From Corynebacterium nuruki S6-4 (lineage in GTDB: Bacteria > Actinomycetota > Actinomycetes > Mycobacteriales > Mycobacteriaceae), in assembly GCF_007970465.1 (NCBI RefSeq), contig NZ_CP042429.1, positions 2,232,001 through 2,296,000 on the forward strand: a stretch of DNA of 64,000 nt, in the 5' to 3' direction. The notes beneath the pieces were generated by a model. It was not told where the DNA came from. It did not search any database and was given only the letters and a program-made list of their open reading frames with translations. Position numbers and translations under genes: made by a program. Positions 62,846 to 64,000 of the stretch are shown here, in pieces; the first letter of the stretch is position 1; the number at the start of each line of letters is the position of its first letter.

Positions 62846-64000
62846 ATGGCTGACCCGCACGGATTCCAGAAGTTCCGCCGCGAAGAGGCGCACCACCGGC
62901 CCGTCCCGCTGCGCCTCATGGACTGGAAGGAGGTCTACGAGACCTTCCCCGACGGCAAGGTGCAGACCCAGGCGACCCGCTGCATGGACTGCGGCGTCCC
63001 GTTCTGCCACGACGGCTGCCCGCTGGGCAACATCATCCCGGAGTGGAATGACCTGGTGCGCCAGGGCCGGTGGCGCGAGGCCTACGACCGGCTGCACGCC
63101 ACCAACAACTTCCCCGAGTTCACCGGGCGGCTCTGCCCCGCCCCGTGCGAGGGCGCCTGCGTCCTCGGCATCTCCGAGGACCCGGTGAGCATCAAGTCCG
63201 TCGAGCTCACCATCGTCGAGCACGCCTGGGCCCGGGGCTGGGTGAAGCCGGTGAAGGCCTCGTTCTCCACCGGACAGTCCGTCGCCGTCGTCGGCTCCGG
63301 CCCGGCCGGTCTCGCCGCTGCCCAGCAGCTCACCCGCGCCGGCCACGACGTCACCGTCTTCGAGCGGGCCGACCGCATCGGCGGCCTGATGCGCTACGGC
63401 GTGCCCGAGTACAAGATGCAGAAGGAGTGGATCGACCGCCGGCTGGCGCAGATGGAGGCCGAGGGCACGACCTTCCGCACCGGCGTCTCCCCGTCCGCCG
63501 CCGACCTCGCCGGCTTCGACGCGGTCGTCCTCGCCCTCGGCTCCACCATCGGCCGTGACCTGCGGGTCCCCGGCCGGGAGCTGGACGGCGTGCACCAGGC
63601 GATGGAGTACCTGCCGTGGGCCAACAAGGTCCAGGAAGGCGACCTCGCCGAGCCCGGTATCGATGCGTCCGGCAAGCACGTCGTCATCATCGGCGGCGGC
63701 GACACGGGCACCGACTGCTTCGGCACCGCCCTGCGCCAGGGTGCGGCCTCGATCCGCCAGTTCGACATCAACCCGGCGCCGCCGGCCGAGCGTGCCGACG
63801 ACAACCCGTGGCCGACGTACCCCCGCATCTGGCGTACCGCCACCGCCCACGAGGAGGGCGAGTACCGGATCACCGGCAACGAGTCCGCCGACGAGATCGT
63901 CGCCCTCGGGCTGGCGTCCCGCACGGTGGGTGAGGAGCTCGGCGAGCGTGATTTCGGGGTGAACACCGTCGAGCTCACCGGCACCGACGGGCATGTCACC
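62846..64000 (+). CDS. gltD: Glutamate synthase, small (beta) subunit, cut by window end
   Basis: The first 385 residues of the glutamate synthase beta subunit, which oxidises NADPH through FAD and passes electrons to GltB. The N-terminal Fe-S cysteine set is visible in TRCMDCGVPFCHDGCPLGN and in RLCPAPCEGACVLGI. The FAD site is VAVVGSGPAGLAAAQQLTRA and the NADPH site is HVVIIGGGDTGTDCFGTALR. ATG at 62846 directly follows the gltB stop (TAA), so the subunits are translationally coupled. The 3' end lies beyond the window. A very long open frame on the opposite strand across gltB-gltD is only a composition shadow. Confidence 0.97.
   Translation, partial: MADPHGFQKFRREEAHHRPVPLRLMDWKEVYETFPDGKVQTQATRCMDCGVPFCHDGCPLGNIIPEWNDLVRQGRWREAYDRLHATNNFPEFTGRLCPAPCEGACVLGISEDPVSIKSVELTIVEHAWARGWVKPVKASFSTGQSVAVVGSGPAGLAAAQQLTRAGHDVTVFERADRIGGLMRYGVPEYKMQKEWIDRRLAQMEAEGTTFRTGVSPSAADLAGFDAVVLALGSTIGRDLRVPGRELDGVHQAMEYLPWANKVQEGDLAEPGIDASGKHVVIIGGGDTGTDCFGTALRQGAASIRQFDINPAPPAERADDNPWPTYPRIWRTATAHEEGEYRITGNESADEIVALGLASRTVGEELGERDFGVNTVELTGTDGHVT

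Noticed and set aside
57995..63994. A 1999-codon open frame on the minus strand across gltB and gltD
   Set aside because: It is antisense to two clear, conserved genes and arises from high GC codon bias; its residues (Val, Gly, Asp, His, Arg-rich) show no domain.

Overview
The window is chromosomal DNA from a high-GC Corynebacterium. The 16S rRNA has corynebacterial character, and the window also carries decaprenylphosphoryl-ribose epimerase genes (dprE1/dprE2), a galactan exporter with a GlfT1-type galactofuranosyltransferase, an ArsR with the C. glutamicum-type cysteine layout, and several genes that look leaderless. The species cannot be fixed by reading alone; the C. variabile / C. terpenotabidum type of high-GC species is my guess. 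Both ends cut genes: an acyl-CoA ligase on the left and gltD on the right.

Layout. 1-13.1 kb: mixed housekeeping and envelope genes (acyl-CoA ligase, glutamate decarboxylase, glutathione peroxidase, an Ala/Pro-rich cytochrome b561-like protein, a YdcF-type protein, an Ltp-type surface protein, a secreted lipase, an MFS exporter). 13.1-19.1 kb: a complete rrn operon (16S-23S-5S, no spacer tRNA) followed by a cluster of strong hairpins. 19.1-20.6 kb: an intact ISL3-family insertion sequence with 23-bp inverted ends and an 8-bp target duplication. 20.7-28.5 kb: a GH3 glycosidase, three tandem paralogous secreted lipases and an Old Yellow Enzyme. 28.6-31.7 kb: a divergent arsenic resistance cluster (arsR-arsO / acr3-arsC). 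31.9-36.2 kb: a copper island (copA-copZ, a DUF1541 lipoprotein and two duplicated small secreted proteins). 36.4-56.0 kb: the arabinogalactan cluster, matching the content of the M. tuberculosis Rv3777-Rv3791 neighbourhood (dprE2-dprE1, gtrA, glfT1, the wzt/wzm exporter, a class V aminotransferase-like gene and a quinone oxidoreductase). It is interrupted by about 9 kb of unrecognised genes (38.7-47.5 kb) and a mycolic/cyclopropane-synthase-type methyltransferase. 56.1-64 kb: tRNA-Ser(UGA), an L,D-transpeptidase, an unknown gene and gltB-gltD.

How the genes work together. DprE1/DprE2 make decaprenyl-phospho-arabinose. GlfT1 and the Wzm/Wzt ABC pair act on galactan. The GtrA proteins probably move polyprenyl-linked sugars, and the L,D-transpeptidase cross-links peptidoglycan. 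The ars genes give arsenate reduction plus arsenite efflux under an ArsR operator lying between the divergent transcripts. The copper genes sit beside two similar GGGGTAT-type operators that resemble CsoR sites. The least explained parts are the six-gene block between dprE1 and gtrA (two large tandem paralogues with duplicated promoters), the pair of small secreted proteins around the copper lipoprotein, and a roughly 87-bp dispersed palindromic repeat found twice between convergent genes.
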